DNA from: Isoetes taiwanensis
Taxonomy: Eukaryota; Streptophyta; Lycopodiopsida; Isoetales; Isoetaceae
Length of the DNA stretch: 64,000 nucleotides
Reading direction: 5' to 3'
Assembly: GCA_021234155.1 (NCBI GenBank)
Contig: JAJEKV010000051.1
Location: 1,796,754 to 1,860,753 of the forward strand
This document shows positions 10,773 through 20,600 of this stretch, one piece after another (within the stretch, counting starts at the first letter, position 1; each line of letters starts with the position of its first letter). Both the position numbers and the translations under genes were made by a program. The notes under the pieces were generated by a model, which searched no databases, was not told where the DNA came from, and saw nothing but the letters and a program-made list of their open reading frames with translations.

Positions 10773-11917
10773 ATGGCAAGGACCAAATGCATAGCCAGGA
10801 AGTACAACCCAAAGTGCACCCCTTCGATGGCGGCAGCAGCTGGAGGACATGGAAAGCAGATCCCCGAGCACCTCCGGCCGAGGCAAGACGAGGAGTCGTC
10901 CGCTTCGACCGACGAGACCTTCCACGCCTCCTAGGAGGAGGCTCTGAGCTGCTCCTCATCGGTAGAGACGCAGCAGACTGACGAGACCATTCACGTCGGC
11001 ACTCTGTCCGGACAGGAGGAGACCAGGAGGAGCAGCGGGAGGAGCAGCAGCAGGATCAGCAGCAGCAGGGTCAGCAGCAGCCCCAACAACAGTCGGCCCC
11101 TTCTTCAAGCAAGAAGAAGGGGAAGGAGAAGGTGGTGGAGTGGCCCGAAGAGACGGCAACCCGGAAGAAAAGGGAGAGGGAGGAGAAGGAGAAGCAACAG
11201 AGGAAGAGGGCGAGGAAGGATAAGCCACGGGGGACCGTGACAATTGAAGAACCTCGCCCACGCGAGGAGGAGGAACGGCAGGAGGAAGGAGCTGGGGAAG
11301 AAGAAGAGGAGACTGAAGAGGAGGAGCCCGTGCAAGACGCTGGGGAACCTTCGGACCCCAACGCACGCCCACCCTACCCTAAGTGGCCCAAGCCACCTAA
11401 GGGAGTAAAGAAGCAAAAGGTGGGCGAGTGTGAATTCACCCTCCGGTAGGATCGTGAATTCAAGCGCCGCATGAAGGTGTACCAAGAGTACCTCCGTCGG
11501 TGGACGAGGTACAATGACTGGTACTGCAGGCAGAACGTACAAAAGTACGTTAAAGGGGGGCGGCCGAAGAACCAGCCCAAGCTGCCGCCGCCCAGGCCAG
11601 AGCCGCTGAAGAAGGTCCACCATAGACCTAATTCCCGGCACGCCCGAGTTTTTCGGGAGATTAGGCACTTTCAGCAGTGCACTAATCTCTTGATCCGGAA
11701 GGCGCCGTTTGAGCGGCTCCTCTGGGAAGTTATGCAGGAATTCCGGACGGATTATAGGGTCACACCCCTAACCACCTGGGCCCTGCAGGAGGCAGCAGAG
11801 GCGGAGCTGATCCAGCTCTTTGAAGAAGAAAATCTCTGCGCTATCCACGCCAAGCAGGTAACCGTCATGCCAAAGGACCTGCACTTGGCGCGGAGAATTC
11901 GCAAGGAGAGACCCTAA
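10773..11917 (+). pseudogene. Histone-H3-like gene: H3 tail start, long Q/E/K-rich linker, H3 fold
   Basis: ATG 10773 opens MARTKCIARKY, nearly the canonical H3 tail start (MARTKxxARK). That frame meets TAG at 10932. After a one-base shift, a frame open from 10982 encodes poly-Gln, then Lys/Arg/Glu-rich sequence, with a TAG at 11447-11449. The frame then resumes at 11450 through an aromatic/basic stretch ([13 protein letters not shown]). From 11654 to 11914 lie 87 residues that match the H3 core end to end without gaps ([51 protein letters not shown]). By eye about 54 of 87 agree with canonical plant H3 as I recall it. Loop 1 is not lengthened, unlike typical CENH3. Two stops and one shift suggest a pseudogene, though splicing could remove some. 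The plan is tail tip, ~270-residue insertion, core; ordinary H3 is about 136 aa. Confidence 0.75.
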
Positions 11918-12119
11918 AGGCCTCAAGTTTTTAAATTACCTTAATATTAAAGTTTTTCAGTGTAGTTGACTTTTTTTCATATATATATAAGTTCCTCTTT
12001 CTTTGTAACTTGATTGTATTATGGTATGAAAATGTAATTAAGTAAGTTAGATTGTAGTATAATTTTTTGTATAATGCTTAAAAATGCTTGTAATAGGTTA
12101 AATAGCACAAGTTCCAGCA

Positions 12120-12440
12120 CAGAGAAATCAACTTTGGCTCAAAAATTGGCGAAACCGGGTCAATCCGCGCCAAATCGACCTACGTTCGCATGCAACGCAG
12201 AGCGTTTTCGCGCGAACTGACCCGGGTACCATGATTTGGGGCAAACGTGATTTAAAAATTTGTGCTAAAAGATAGTAAATTGCTTAGAATTTGCCTAGGA
12301 ACCCAGTTTAGAAGTTAATTTCAGCAAAGATCATCTAAAAATGGCAAGTTCTGGCCAAACCGGGTCAATCCGCGCCGAATGCGTCTGCGTTCGCGACGCA
12401 GGGCGTGTTCGCGCGAACTAACCCGGTTACCTCAAATTGG
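12120..12440. repeat. ~206-bp tandem repeat, each unit with GACCCGG inverted arms
   Basis: ACCGGGTCAATCCGCGCC occurs at about 12,153 and again at about 12,359. Each is followed 60-70 bp later by its approximate reverse complement (CGCGCGAACTGACCCGG and CGCGCGAACTAACCCGG), with TTCGC and ACGCAG blocks between. The period is about 206 bp. A similar plan with different sequence lies upstream of the second H3-like gene at 45.2-45.6 kb. Confidence 0.7.
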
Positions 12441-12718
12441 CACTTTTAGATGTCTATTTTGCTTGAAACAAATTGCTAGCTAGATTAGAATTGATCCAAA
12501 TAGGCATGTTAGCATCTTACAGCCCCTAGAAATGCTTAATTACCTCCATTTTGGCCTGGATTGGCCAAATTTGACCCAACAAACTACCATGTAGTGTTTC
12601 TTGCCTTGCTTTGCTTAGATTTACACTTCATGGTAGCTCATTTGGACATCCATAGCCTTAGAACAAAGGTCTGTTCCATCAAGAACCCTTGTGCACGGAA
12701 CCCGAGGCAACCCTAGTC

Positions 12719-12728
12719 TATAAAAAGG
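12719..12728 (+). promoter_or_regulatory. TATA box (TCTATAAAAAGGGG context)
   Basis: TATAAAAA followed by GGGG lies about 115 bp upstream of ATG 12837, a normal plant TATA-to-start spacing. The same context, TCTATAAATAGGGG, stands 120 bp before the second H3-like gene. Confidence 0.6.
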
Positions 12729-12836
12729 GGCCTCATTTGCCATTTTCCCTTCACCAGAACTGCTCTTGCCATCTTAGGCAATTTCCTAAGCTTTCATCAA
12801 TCTTTCCAAGCCATTTTCTACACCTATCTCTGCTCA

Positions 12837-13202
12837 ATGGCGCCCAGTAGCTTTGTTCGATGGTATGATACTGCCAATCACATCCATGACTTTCCTGCTG
12901 AACAGGCCTTCCATGTGTTCGACCATCTCTTTGATCTCCACACAACCTTGACCAGGACACCCTTCTATACCGATATCATCTGCCAATATGATCAGCAGAT
13001 CCTACCCTGGGAAGTTAGCTTGCCGCCTAGGGGAGGGAAATGGGTATCCCTAGATTCGCTTAGCGAAGCCTTAGAGGGAGGATCCAAGGGCAAGAACCAG
13101 CTGTGGGATAGGACAAGAGGCATGCCTGACTACATGACCTGTAGAGCCCATAGGCACAGATATCTCTCAGCACATGCGGCCCTTGAACCATCATCCAATT
13201 AA
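12837..13202 (+). CDS. Hypothetical 121-aa protein
   Basis: An open frame with a start 115 bp after a good TATA box, beginning MAPSSFVRWYD and ending before a T-rich stretch. It is rich in aromatic and His residues (FHVFDHLFDLHTT) and has a central GGKW segment. I recognise no family. It may be the first exon of a longer gene or the residue of a mobile-element ORF. The promoter module is its main support. Confidence 0.35.
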   Translation: MAPSSFVRWYDTANHIHDFPAEQAFHVFDHLFDLHTTLTRTPFYTDIICQYDQQILPWEVSLPPRGGKWVSLDSLSEALEGGSKGKNQLWDRTRGMPDYMTCRAHRHRYLSAHAALEPSSN

Positions 13203-13525
13203 ATTGGGATTATGTCAACTCCAAAATCACGCCAACCTGCTGTTGTCTTCTAGGGGGTTTTTGTTTTTTTTAATCTTTTTTTTTTTTTTACTTCAAAAAT
13301 AACATAAGGTTGCGATTCACGTGTGACATTTCATATGCGAATTGAAATATGCAAAAATGAAGAGCAAGTTGCTAACATAGATGGGACCAAAATTGCTTGC
13401 TCGATAGATGATAATATTAGGTTTGATAATAACAGATTGCATTATTTGCGAGGCAATTCCAGACTCGAAATTATCGATACATGGCACAAATATCATACAA
13501 AAATATCATATATTCCAATAAAACA

Positions 13526-14161
13526 TTAAGGGATCAATCCATGTTTTTCCACGTATTTAACAAGGTGTGGTTCCATGTCAGCCGTTCTATCCAGTTCTGG
13601 GTGTGAATCTAACACTTCACCCACCGTCATCCCCATAGCCAAATTATGCATAATAGACACAAACTTCACCAGAAAATCATCTGTCGCAAAGTTTTTTGGA
13701 TCGTAAGATGGTGGATTCAGGGCTTGCGTTTGATTGTAGAAGCATTTGAGAGCATCATCATCCACTATGATTATATCATCCTTATTCTCGATACCAAGTT
13801 CGTCCATCATGTTACTCAAGTGTTTGATGAAGATAGGCTTGCCTGTTGGATCCTTGGGATTAGTGAACTTCACACATTTGTTCTGATCCCAAAAGGTCAA
13901 CCAATGTCTACGCATTTCCCCCAGTGCCTCAAAAGTATCCTTGATGTTCCTTAGTTCCATGGATGACCAAATACCAACTCAAAATAACCTGAATGCCTCA
14001 TCTAGCATCTCCTTCAAGTGCGGTCGCGGATAGATCCACTTGGTGTTTGATTCTACTGGTGTCTGATGAAACTGATCTCTAGCCACTTTATTTTTCGGAA
14101 AAGTCTTGCAAAGGACTCCGTTTAGGTCGAACACCACAACCTTCTTAGAAATGCAATGCAA
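13526..14161 (-). other. FCP1/NIF-type HAD phosphatase-like domain of the minus-strand gene
   Basis: The segment starts KKVVVFDLNGVLCKTF, matching the FCP1/SCP loop DxDGTL, but the second Asp is Asn, as in many plant HAD-like proteins of this family. HLSNMMDELGI and IIIVDDDALKCFYNQ follow; the latter fits the second acidic motif (DD). A short gap or intron lies near 13,961-13,985. FCP1-like enzymes remove phosphate from Ser or Thr using the first Asp; loss of the second usually weakens catalysis. A second, different FCP1-like domain sits in the TIR element at 25.4 kb. Confidence 0.65.
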
Positions 14162-14214
14162 GCTGAAACATCAAACATGTATCTGGTCAGCAAGATATGA
14201 TAACACAAACAATA

Positions 14215-14352
14215 CAAACGCGCCAAGCGTGATTTGAGTTAGTCTTAACCAAATCGCGCTCGGCGTGATTTAGTTTGACAACGAAAAATAATCAAAACAC
14301 GCCTGGCACGATTTAATTCAAAGGTAATACAAATTAAATCATGTGTGGCGCG
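14215..14352. repeat. Four degenerate palindromes in an intron
   Basis: GCGCCAAGCGTGATTT, CGCGCTCGGCGTGATTT, CACGCCTGGCACGATTT and GTGTGGCGCGATTT occur within about 140 bp. They are decayed copies of CACGCCWGGCGTG with a shared GATTT tail. They lie between the FCP1-like exon and the acidic-linker exon. Confidence 0.65.
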
Positions 14353-16078
14353 ATTTCGTGGGCAAGGCCATACCTATCATCTTCAGTTTCGCTGCCGTCG
14401 TCGGCGTCATTCTCCCCTTCGCCACCCTTAATCTTCATCTTCTTCTGACTGTTAGAATTGTTATTTTCTATTAGTTTCGCTGCGTCCTTCACAACTGACA
14501 TTATTTTACCATTGATTTGGCAAATCTGTGAATCACTAGAGCTGCCTTGGTTGCCTTCAGTTTCGGTTTCCCTGTCAATTAGTTCATTGTTAACCTGTGA
14601 ATCTACTCTATTGTTGCTTGCATCACCCTGAAGGGAGGCAAGGATATTCCCTAAGTTCGCCGCGATCACAGTACTTTGAGCAGTCAGTTTAGCAGCTATT
14701 TGTTCATTATTGCTTTCCTTAGTTTGTAGCTCGTACTTAGTCCCGATCCTCATCCTCTTCTGACTCATCCTGTTCTGACTGATCCTGATCCGTATGATAG
14801 AATATAGTTCTTAAGTCTGGATCATCTAGAAGAAAACATTCCCATGCACTGCTATTGTCACCCTTGGCCTTAGCAATATCATATTCCTCGTCTGACAGCA
14901 TGGCTATCATAATAAAGATCACATGTGCCATCTTCCGTTCTGTTCGCAGCTCATTATCCTTAACATCATATATTAGGCATCCCTCCCTAATAACTTTGAG
15001 GCACTCCAGATCATGAGCAGCGGATATAGTGCATGCAGATGTGACTCATCTGAAGGACAAACGATGAGAATAGTGAAGGACCTCTCAGTTGTCAATCGTA
15101 TACAGCTGGTAAAGAAGCTGCTGTAGTCCTTCTGGTTCATGGTTCATGCCCATATCTCCTTTCCTACCCCTGCTGTCCAACACAAAGAGTGATATATTTT
15201 TAAGGCAAGAAGTTGATTCTGGCAAGAGACCTTTGTACCCAATGGAGACTGAATACTGGACAGCATCTTCTTCTCCAGTAATCTTCTTCACAAGGGCCAC
15301 TTTTCTTCTCAACTCGGCCAGTACCTTAGGGGGTAGAGTCTCCTTATGTTTTATATTTTTAGCCTTCCAATTCTTTAGGAAGTCCTTTGACCAGAATACA
15401 AACTTCTTGATGTCATCATTACTGACCTTGTATATTTCAGATAATGCCACATCCCCCGATAGCCTTTGTAACTCAGCTCCTACAGCTGACTTCATTGTAC
15501 GTACATCCTTCACATGGCTGCAGCACTCAACGAAGGACATCCTATCCTTAGTGAAAGCACTCTTCTGGTCTAAAACCCAAATGGTCTCAGCGTCGTCTAG
15601 CCCCTGAGTCTTTCTCATCTCTGTCACATTCAAGTCAAAGATGCTTACATCAACAGGAGGCACCCTACCCATAGTATCTGGCAGCTTCCTTTGTGCATAA
15701 GCGTCCCAGAATTCATTCCACTTTTGCCATACTGCCTCCTTACAAAACACAATCTTATACGAGTCTGTTGGGCCTGACCTACTAGATGAGCTTTCACAAG
15801 GATCTGCAATGTCATCACCACCTTTTTTCTTTGATTTTCTTGCAGTTTTCTTCTTCTCCTGTATAATTGTCTGCGACAGAGTCCGCTCCAGCAGCTTGAA
15901 AGCCTCAGACTTTGACCCGCCCTGTCTGGTGGGTAATGGGCAGCCATATTCCACCCACTGTTGACGGGCGTGGCGCAGTTGCTCCACGTATGGACTGCCA
16001 AAAGTACAGGCATTGAATCAGTATCAGAGACAAGAAACACACCGGGCGCGATTTCAATAGAAAAGATCAACCTCAAAG

Positions 16079-16345
16079 CACGCCTGGCGTGAAATGAATT
16101 AAATACCAATGCAATTCACGCCAGGCGTGCTTTTAAATCGGTTGAATTCACGCCAGGCGTGCTTTCGAATCAGTTGAATTCACGCCAGGCGTGCTTTCAA
16201 ATCAAATCAATTCACGCCAGGCGTGCTTTAACATTTCACGCCTAGCGTGAATTGGTTTGATTTGAAAGCACGCCTGGCGTGATTTGGTTTCATTTGAAAT
16301 CACGCCTGGCGTGAATTGGTTTCATTTGAATGAACGCCTAGCGTG
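16079..16345. repeat. Phased array of nine CACGCCWGGCGTG palindromes
   Basis: Palindromes start at 16079, 16117, 16149, 16181, 16213, 16237, 16269, 16301 and 16333. Spacing is 32 bp six times, 38 bp once and 24 bp once at the centre. The spacers are alike (AAATCNGTTGAATT in the left half, its reverse complement in the right half), so the whole array is itself an inverted repeat about the centre near 16,231. It lies inside the intron following the ParB-like exon. This resembles iteron or parS-type clusters more than a CRISPR, because the spacers are not distinct. Confidence 0.85.
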
Positions 16346-16382
16346 AATATTAAAGTGCTAACATCCTAATGCAGTCAATTAC

Positions 16383-16906
16383 CTTTTGTATAGAAATGTC
16401 TTCCCCATTTCATTCAAAGTTGCACTAATCTCAGCCAAATCTGCAGGTGAAGTATTGGCACCCAAGAGACGACACCTCCTATATGCATAGTGATTGTAGA
16501 ACATGCTTTGGCCTGTTTGTTCTGCCTGCCTGATGAGGGCCTTTTGTGCCTCAACAGAATGCTACCCGTCGATGATGACAAATTTAATGTTTTCATTTAA
16601 CATTACCTCCTCGAAGTTCGTCCACACAGCAGGCTTGTTCGAGATCATATCCCAAGGTAACACATCCGCTGGCATAGGCATTTGACCTGGATTACTAATC
16701 ATGCTCTGAACAATCTCCATGGCATGTGCTGGATCATATCTTCTGCTAACATAAATGGAGCTTGGTGAACGGATGAGGGACTTCACATGGATCGCAAAAG
16801 TTTCCTTAAGACCCAATGGATAATGGTCAGAGTATTTATTCAACTTGTTCATGGCCTCTAGCTGCACCACCCTGTCCTGTTCATTCTCAAAAACAGAAGC
16901 CTCCAT
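16383..16906 (-). other. ParB/sulfiredoxin-like domain of the minus-strand gene
   Basis: The order of motifs fits the ParB N-terminal fold: IHVKSLIRSPSSIYVSRRYD (boundary strand plus Arg), a GQMPMPADVL segment where ParB has its (G)xxxPixV strand, then FVIIDG-stop-HSVEAQKAL where ParB has the GxRRxxA signature, and RRCRLLGANTSPADLAEIS leading to NE (the xxlveN segment). In bacteria ParB binds palindromic parS sites and hydrolyses CTP. Related folds occur in nucleases and sulfiredoxin. The stop TAG (16564-16562) falls within the signature, at a site where a single base change from CAG would create it. Assignment is by pattern only. Confidence 0.45.
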
Positions 16907-17548
16907 GCCTTCGACAACTGCAGGTTGAACATCCTTCCCTAGATCTAGGACCCTCTTAGAAAGCTTGCTGCAAATAGTGACTTGGTGTCGGTTTAGTGAA
17001 CATGCCTCTACGCACAGCTGTAACCCCTTGGCAAATAGATATTGGCGTAACTGCTACATTGGTTGTCCAACCATACTTAAAACATGCCTCGCCGGTCACA
17101 TCTGTCCGCATGAACGTATCCTTGTATGCAGTAGCTCTACAATGATTAAGTCTGAGCAGATCTTTCTTTTGCTTATGTGTAATCTCCAAGAGCAATTTGC
17201 AGTTGGTGTCATCCTCTTCCTCACAAGAGATTAGGATCCCTTGTTTGGTCATCTTGTCTACTTCCTTTTTCCTCGAGAAGAGAGTTAAGTCGAGCTTGCC
17301 ATTTGTCTTGGCAAGGTCAACGCATTCACCACTAAGACACCCTCGTCCCATTTCCTCTTCGAGGTGCGGTCGGTGGTTGCTATAAGAATCGGCCCTTCAT
17401 CATCTAAGGTGAGATCATATGGTAAATCGCATCCGGGTCGCCTCTACCTTAGGTTTCTTGCCAGGAATAGAACCTGAATTATTAGGGGTTTTCTTCCTCT
17501 TGGGCACTGCAAAAGAAGATGAACATTGGGATTATTGTATTTTCCAGA

Positions 17549-17645
17549 ACAAGAGATCACGCTTGGCGTGAATTTGAACCTAAATTAGTATAATTCACGC
17601 TTATGGTGTTCGTAGCTCTTCTTCGTATACCATGCTATGCGTGAA
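17549..17645. repeat. Palindrome copies in the first intron
   Basis: CACGCTTGGCGTG at about 17,549 is nearly intact, followed by two decayed forms (TTCACGCTTATGGTG and CATGCTATGCGTGAATTT). They lie in the 494-bp intron 17507-18000. Confidence 0.65.
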
Positions 17646-18115
17646 TTTGAAGCTAAATTAGTATGCATCCACATTTTAAGCTACATACCCTTTATGAATC
17701 CATATTTCTCACTATTTAACCGCATTGAACACTTGCTATCTCTAATCAAAATCTCCAAATCTAAATAGGTGTGTACCCCTCTTTAAAACCACTAAGAACT
17801 ATATTCTATAAAAACAGAGCAAAATTATGTCCTAAAAAGCGCATAAATCGAGCATTAATCAAGGTAATAATTCGAATTCATGCAAAGCATAATAACTCAA
17901 ATTCATGCAAACCATATTAACTGAAGGCAAGGAAATAACTCAAATTCATGCAATGCATACTACTCTTCTTACACTGTGTATTAGAAGGCAAATTAAATAC
18001 CTTGAATAGGGGTTTCAACATCCTCTGAAACTTGAGAAGAGCCGGGTTTTGAGATTCCTCTTCCACCGCTTCTTCTGCCCCGTCCGCCTCGACCTCGATT
18101 CGTTTTAGAAGGCAT

Positions 18116-18506
18116 CTCCGGAGTCGCCTAGTAACAGAGTCGGAAGGTCGCTCGGATATGCGCTCGAGCTGCTCGAAGAAATAGCTTTTTCTACCTGTAC
18201 GAGAAATAGTGTTTTCTACCTGCACGAGAGAAATTTGAATTTCAAGAAAACACAAAATGCAGTTTCGAAATATTCTTGACACATAAAAATAATAATGACG
18301 AAGATTCACTTTCAAAAAAAAAAAGAATCCGTCCGCCGACTTCTTTCATTGAGTTTTTAAAAACCAAACTACCGTGTTCTTTCATTGATTACATTTATCC
18401 CGCCAAAATGTAATTAACCTAAGCTTTCTTGTAACTCGAATTTTTCCCGACCGCCTGCGTTTCCATAGCGCCTGTGATTTCGAGAACTCGAATCGGCTTC
18501 TCAAGA
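18116..18506. promoter_or_regulatory. Shared divergent promoter interval
   Basis: Only 391 bp separate the start codons of the minus-strand ParB/FCP1-like gene (18115) and the plus-strand DUF8039-like gene (18507). The interval must hold both promoters unless they are further upstream in transcribed sequence. No clear TATA box was picked out. Confidence 0.4.
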
Positions 18507-18838
18507 ATGGCTACAGAATTCTGGTAAGCATCTCATTCCTATAGCTTGTACAATAATTTCCAGTAAAGGTATCTGAATAGGCAATTATCTGCAGTGTCAA
18601 AGATGAATGTTTCATGTTAACTACAAATCAGAAAAGGAAAGTAGGATTATGCAAGATCGACTCCATCGATCCGACTGCAAACTGTCATGGAATTCCGCTC
18701 GGGGATAAGTATGTCCGAGTTACAGTGATTAATTACTGCGCTACGGATGAAGCTTTACCTCACAGACACCCCGGTGGGGATACGGTTGAAGAAAGTGTTG
18801 GAACATTTGTTGCATGGCCAAGAAACTGCTTAAAAAAG
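18507..18838 (+). CDS. DUF8039-like transposon protein, 5' exons
   Basis: Exon 1 is 18507-18523, with donor GTAAGC. The intron is 18524-18594 (71 bp, acceptor CTGCAG). Exon 2 runs 18595-18838, ending at a strong donor AAAAAG/GTATGT. The joined frame is open and reads HGIPLGDKYVRVTVINYC, then EESVGTFVAWPRN. That matches the DUF8039 pattern (HGxPLxxxxxRVxV ... ExVGTFVxWP) found in proteins of plant CACTA-like elements, often beside ULP1 proteases. No downstream exon could be placed on this strand, so the gene is partial or truncated. Role in transposition is unknown. Confidence 0.6.
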
Positions 18839-19054
18839 GTATGTAACATGTATTACATTGTAGAAATATAGAAGTAGACAAAATTTGTTGTATTCATTGG
18901 AAAAAGTTTACAATTGTATATAATCTGGATAAACTGGATAAACCAGACAAAATCCCAGACTAGTTTCAAGCCCAGTCTACTGAGTAGCTGGGCTATCGAT
19001 ACTCCTATTTCCATTACAGGGCATAGTGAATGGATCAGGTAAAACCCCAGCAAA

Positions 19055-19586
19055 AACTCCAGGCTCTAGCTCCACCTCCCCCGCCTGCTCCACCTCCACC
19101 TCCTCCTCCTCCTCCTGCTCCATTGGTTGAACCATCTCCAATGCATCGTATACCACCTGCGGTAGTGGTTCCATTGGTTGAGCCATTGCATCGTATACCG
19201 CCTGTGGTAGTGGTTCATGCTGGGGCATCCGGGCATAGAGGCTAGCCACTAAGAAACGCAGCTCCTCATTTTGAATCTCGAGCTGACGGTTGCGAGATTC
19301 ACTCTCGATCAATGCATGTACTGCTTGATCGAAGTGATCAGATAAGAGGGCCAGCCTCCGTGCGATTGCAAGGGCCTCAGAGCCCAGATTTATCATTGCC
19401 CTGCGCTCTGCTGCCATCACCATTACTTGATCCAAGTACTGTAGGGGTTGCAAGACTGGTGCTCGGCTGCGGTTCAACCGGACTAGAGATTGGAGCCGAA
19501 ACTGGAGCTGGGCTGTGTGATTGCTGCCCCAAATGTAATTCCAATGAATCTTCGTCACCAACCGGGTGATTAATGTAACTTGGCAT
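19055..19586 (-). pseudogene. Coiled-coil, acidic protein fragment
   Basis: Two overlapping minus-strand frames meet near 19,430. The first (MPSYINHPVGDEDSLELHLG, from 19586) is Ser/Pro-rich. The second has a coiled coil (ALIESESRNRQLEIQNEELR), a repeated PLPQxVYDA motif and a Glu-rich run. They are likely exons or a frameshifted single frame. I recognise no family. Palindrome copies lie immediately upstream (19.62-19.86 kb), as in the introns of the ParB/FCP1-like gene. Confidence 0.4.
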
Positions 19587-19618
19587 CTATCAATAGGAAG
19601 TGAGCGGAGTATCAGTAT

Positions 19619-19862
19619 TCACGCCTGGCGTGTTATATTTATTTATTTATAAACTTAGAAACTAAGAGACACGCCTGGCGTGTTTAACTTAAAAGTTGAA
19701 ACTAGGGATAAAATTGTTTGCACGCTCAGCGTGTAAACTGCTATATAGGAAAAACTATACACGCTCGGCGTGCATTCAGCAGAGAGAGAGAAAAAAAAAA
19801 CCTGTACAGATAGATAAGTAAATAGATAAAGGCCAGGCAATTATTTACACGCTTAGCCTGTT
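19619..19862. repeat. Five palindrome copies in about 240 bp
   Basis: CACGCCTGGCGTG occurs at about 19,621 and 19,670, with CACGCTCAGCGTG near 19,721, CACGCTCGGCGTG near 19,760 and CACGCTTAGCCTG near 19,847. Spacings are about 40-90 bp, not 32 bp. Their flanks are T-rich on the right (GTGTT, GTGTAAA). Confidence 0.75.
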
Positions 19863-20430
19863 TCAAATGTTATCTTTGAGATTTTTCTAATGCTTTCTAC
19901 TACACTTATTCATAATAGAAACTTGCATGCAATAGCATGATTAATTCAAGAAGAGAAACTCAAGAATTTACTCGAAACAAAAAGAAGCAGATGAAGTTTA
20001 TAAAAAACTATTCTGGTTTTCATAAACATCATCTGCTTCCTCTGCCTCAAGCAAATGCAAAATCTTGTCTTCTTGGATTAAACCTGCCATTGAGATGCAG
20101 CTTAAAACTAAATGAAAACTAACCTTGAGTTCTGAGGCTGGAAGGATTCGAAGAACGGAGGACTTTGCTTTTGGTTTTAATTTCGAGGCTTTTAGATTCG
20201 CAGATCTTAGTCCTCTGTTTTTGGTTTTAATTCTGAGCCTCCGATGTCCTCTGCTACAGATGCTACAGAACAAAAGGCGGAGTCTTTTAGTAAGTTAGGA
20301 ATTGCCGAAACCAAACATCTAACATTGCTGAAAATAAATCTGCTCACCAAGATTTTAGGAGGGCGGATCCAAACATAGCAGAAGCGCAACCGGCAAATCG
20401 TATGAAGGAAGGAAGAAAATGTAGGAACTT

Positions 20431-20600
20431 TGAGAGCGTGAAATGCATTTATATAGGCATAATTAGAAATAAGTTAGCGTGAATACTTGATTGCTTGAAT
20501 TAACACGCCTGGCGTACGGTCTTCCCGTCAGACATGACATGTATATGGTATATATGGAGAATATTGCATTTTATGCAATAAATTCTCACGGCATTTTATT
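20431..20600 (-). promoter_or_regulatory. Duplicated minus-strand promoter block, copy 1
   Basis: On the minus strand a TATATAAA box (20455-20448) follows a segment containing a palindrome-derived ACGCCAGGCGTG at about 20,504-20,513. The block from GAGAGCGTGAA through TTCTCACG reappears at 21,786-21,930. Short minus-strand frames follow downstream (20389-20207) without recognisable domains. Confidence 0.45.

Larger units (their letters stand above)
13526..18115 (-). pseudogene. Multi-exon gene: NLS, ParB-like domain, unknown domain, acidic linker, FCP1-like phosphatase domain
   Basis: Start ATG is at 18115-18113. Exon 1 (18115-18001) encodes a short Arg/Gly-rich N-terminus and splices in phase over 18000-17507 to an NLS-like VPKRKKTPNN segment. 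Exons follow at about 17351-16983 (SGECVDLAKTNGK), 16970-16383 (ParB-like), 15990-15085 (unknown ~300-aa domain), 14931-14334 (acidic and polar linker) and 14161-13526 (FCP1-like). In-frame TAG at 16564-16562 and a shift near 16980 mark it as decayed. All three introns I examined closely (17507-18000, about 15,990-16,382 and 14,162-14,333) carry the palindrome CACGCCWGGCGTG. A DUF8039-like gene diverges from a shared ~390-bp interval. The setting looks like one plant TIR element, but I found no convincing ends. Exon borders other than the first are approximate. Confidence 0.55.

Noticed and set aside
10956-11668. Minus-strand ORFs of 138-187 aa
   Set aside because: Shadows of the repetitive Q/E/K-coding linker of the H3-like gene.
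10773-11917. CENH3 (centromeric H3) identity
   Set aside because: Loop 1 has the canonical length and the C-terminus looks like ordinary H3, so nothing specific to CENH3 is seen.
16079-16345. CRISPR-like array of evenly spaced palindromes
   Set aside because: The intervening 19-bp segments are alike rather than unique, the array is mirrored, and the setting is a eukaryotic intron.
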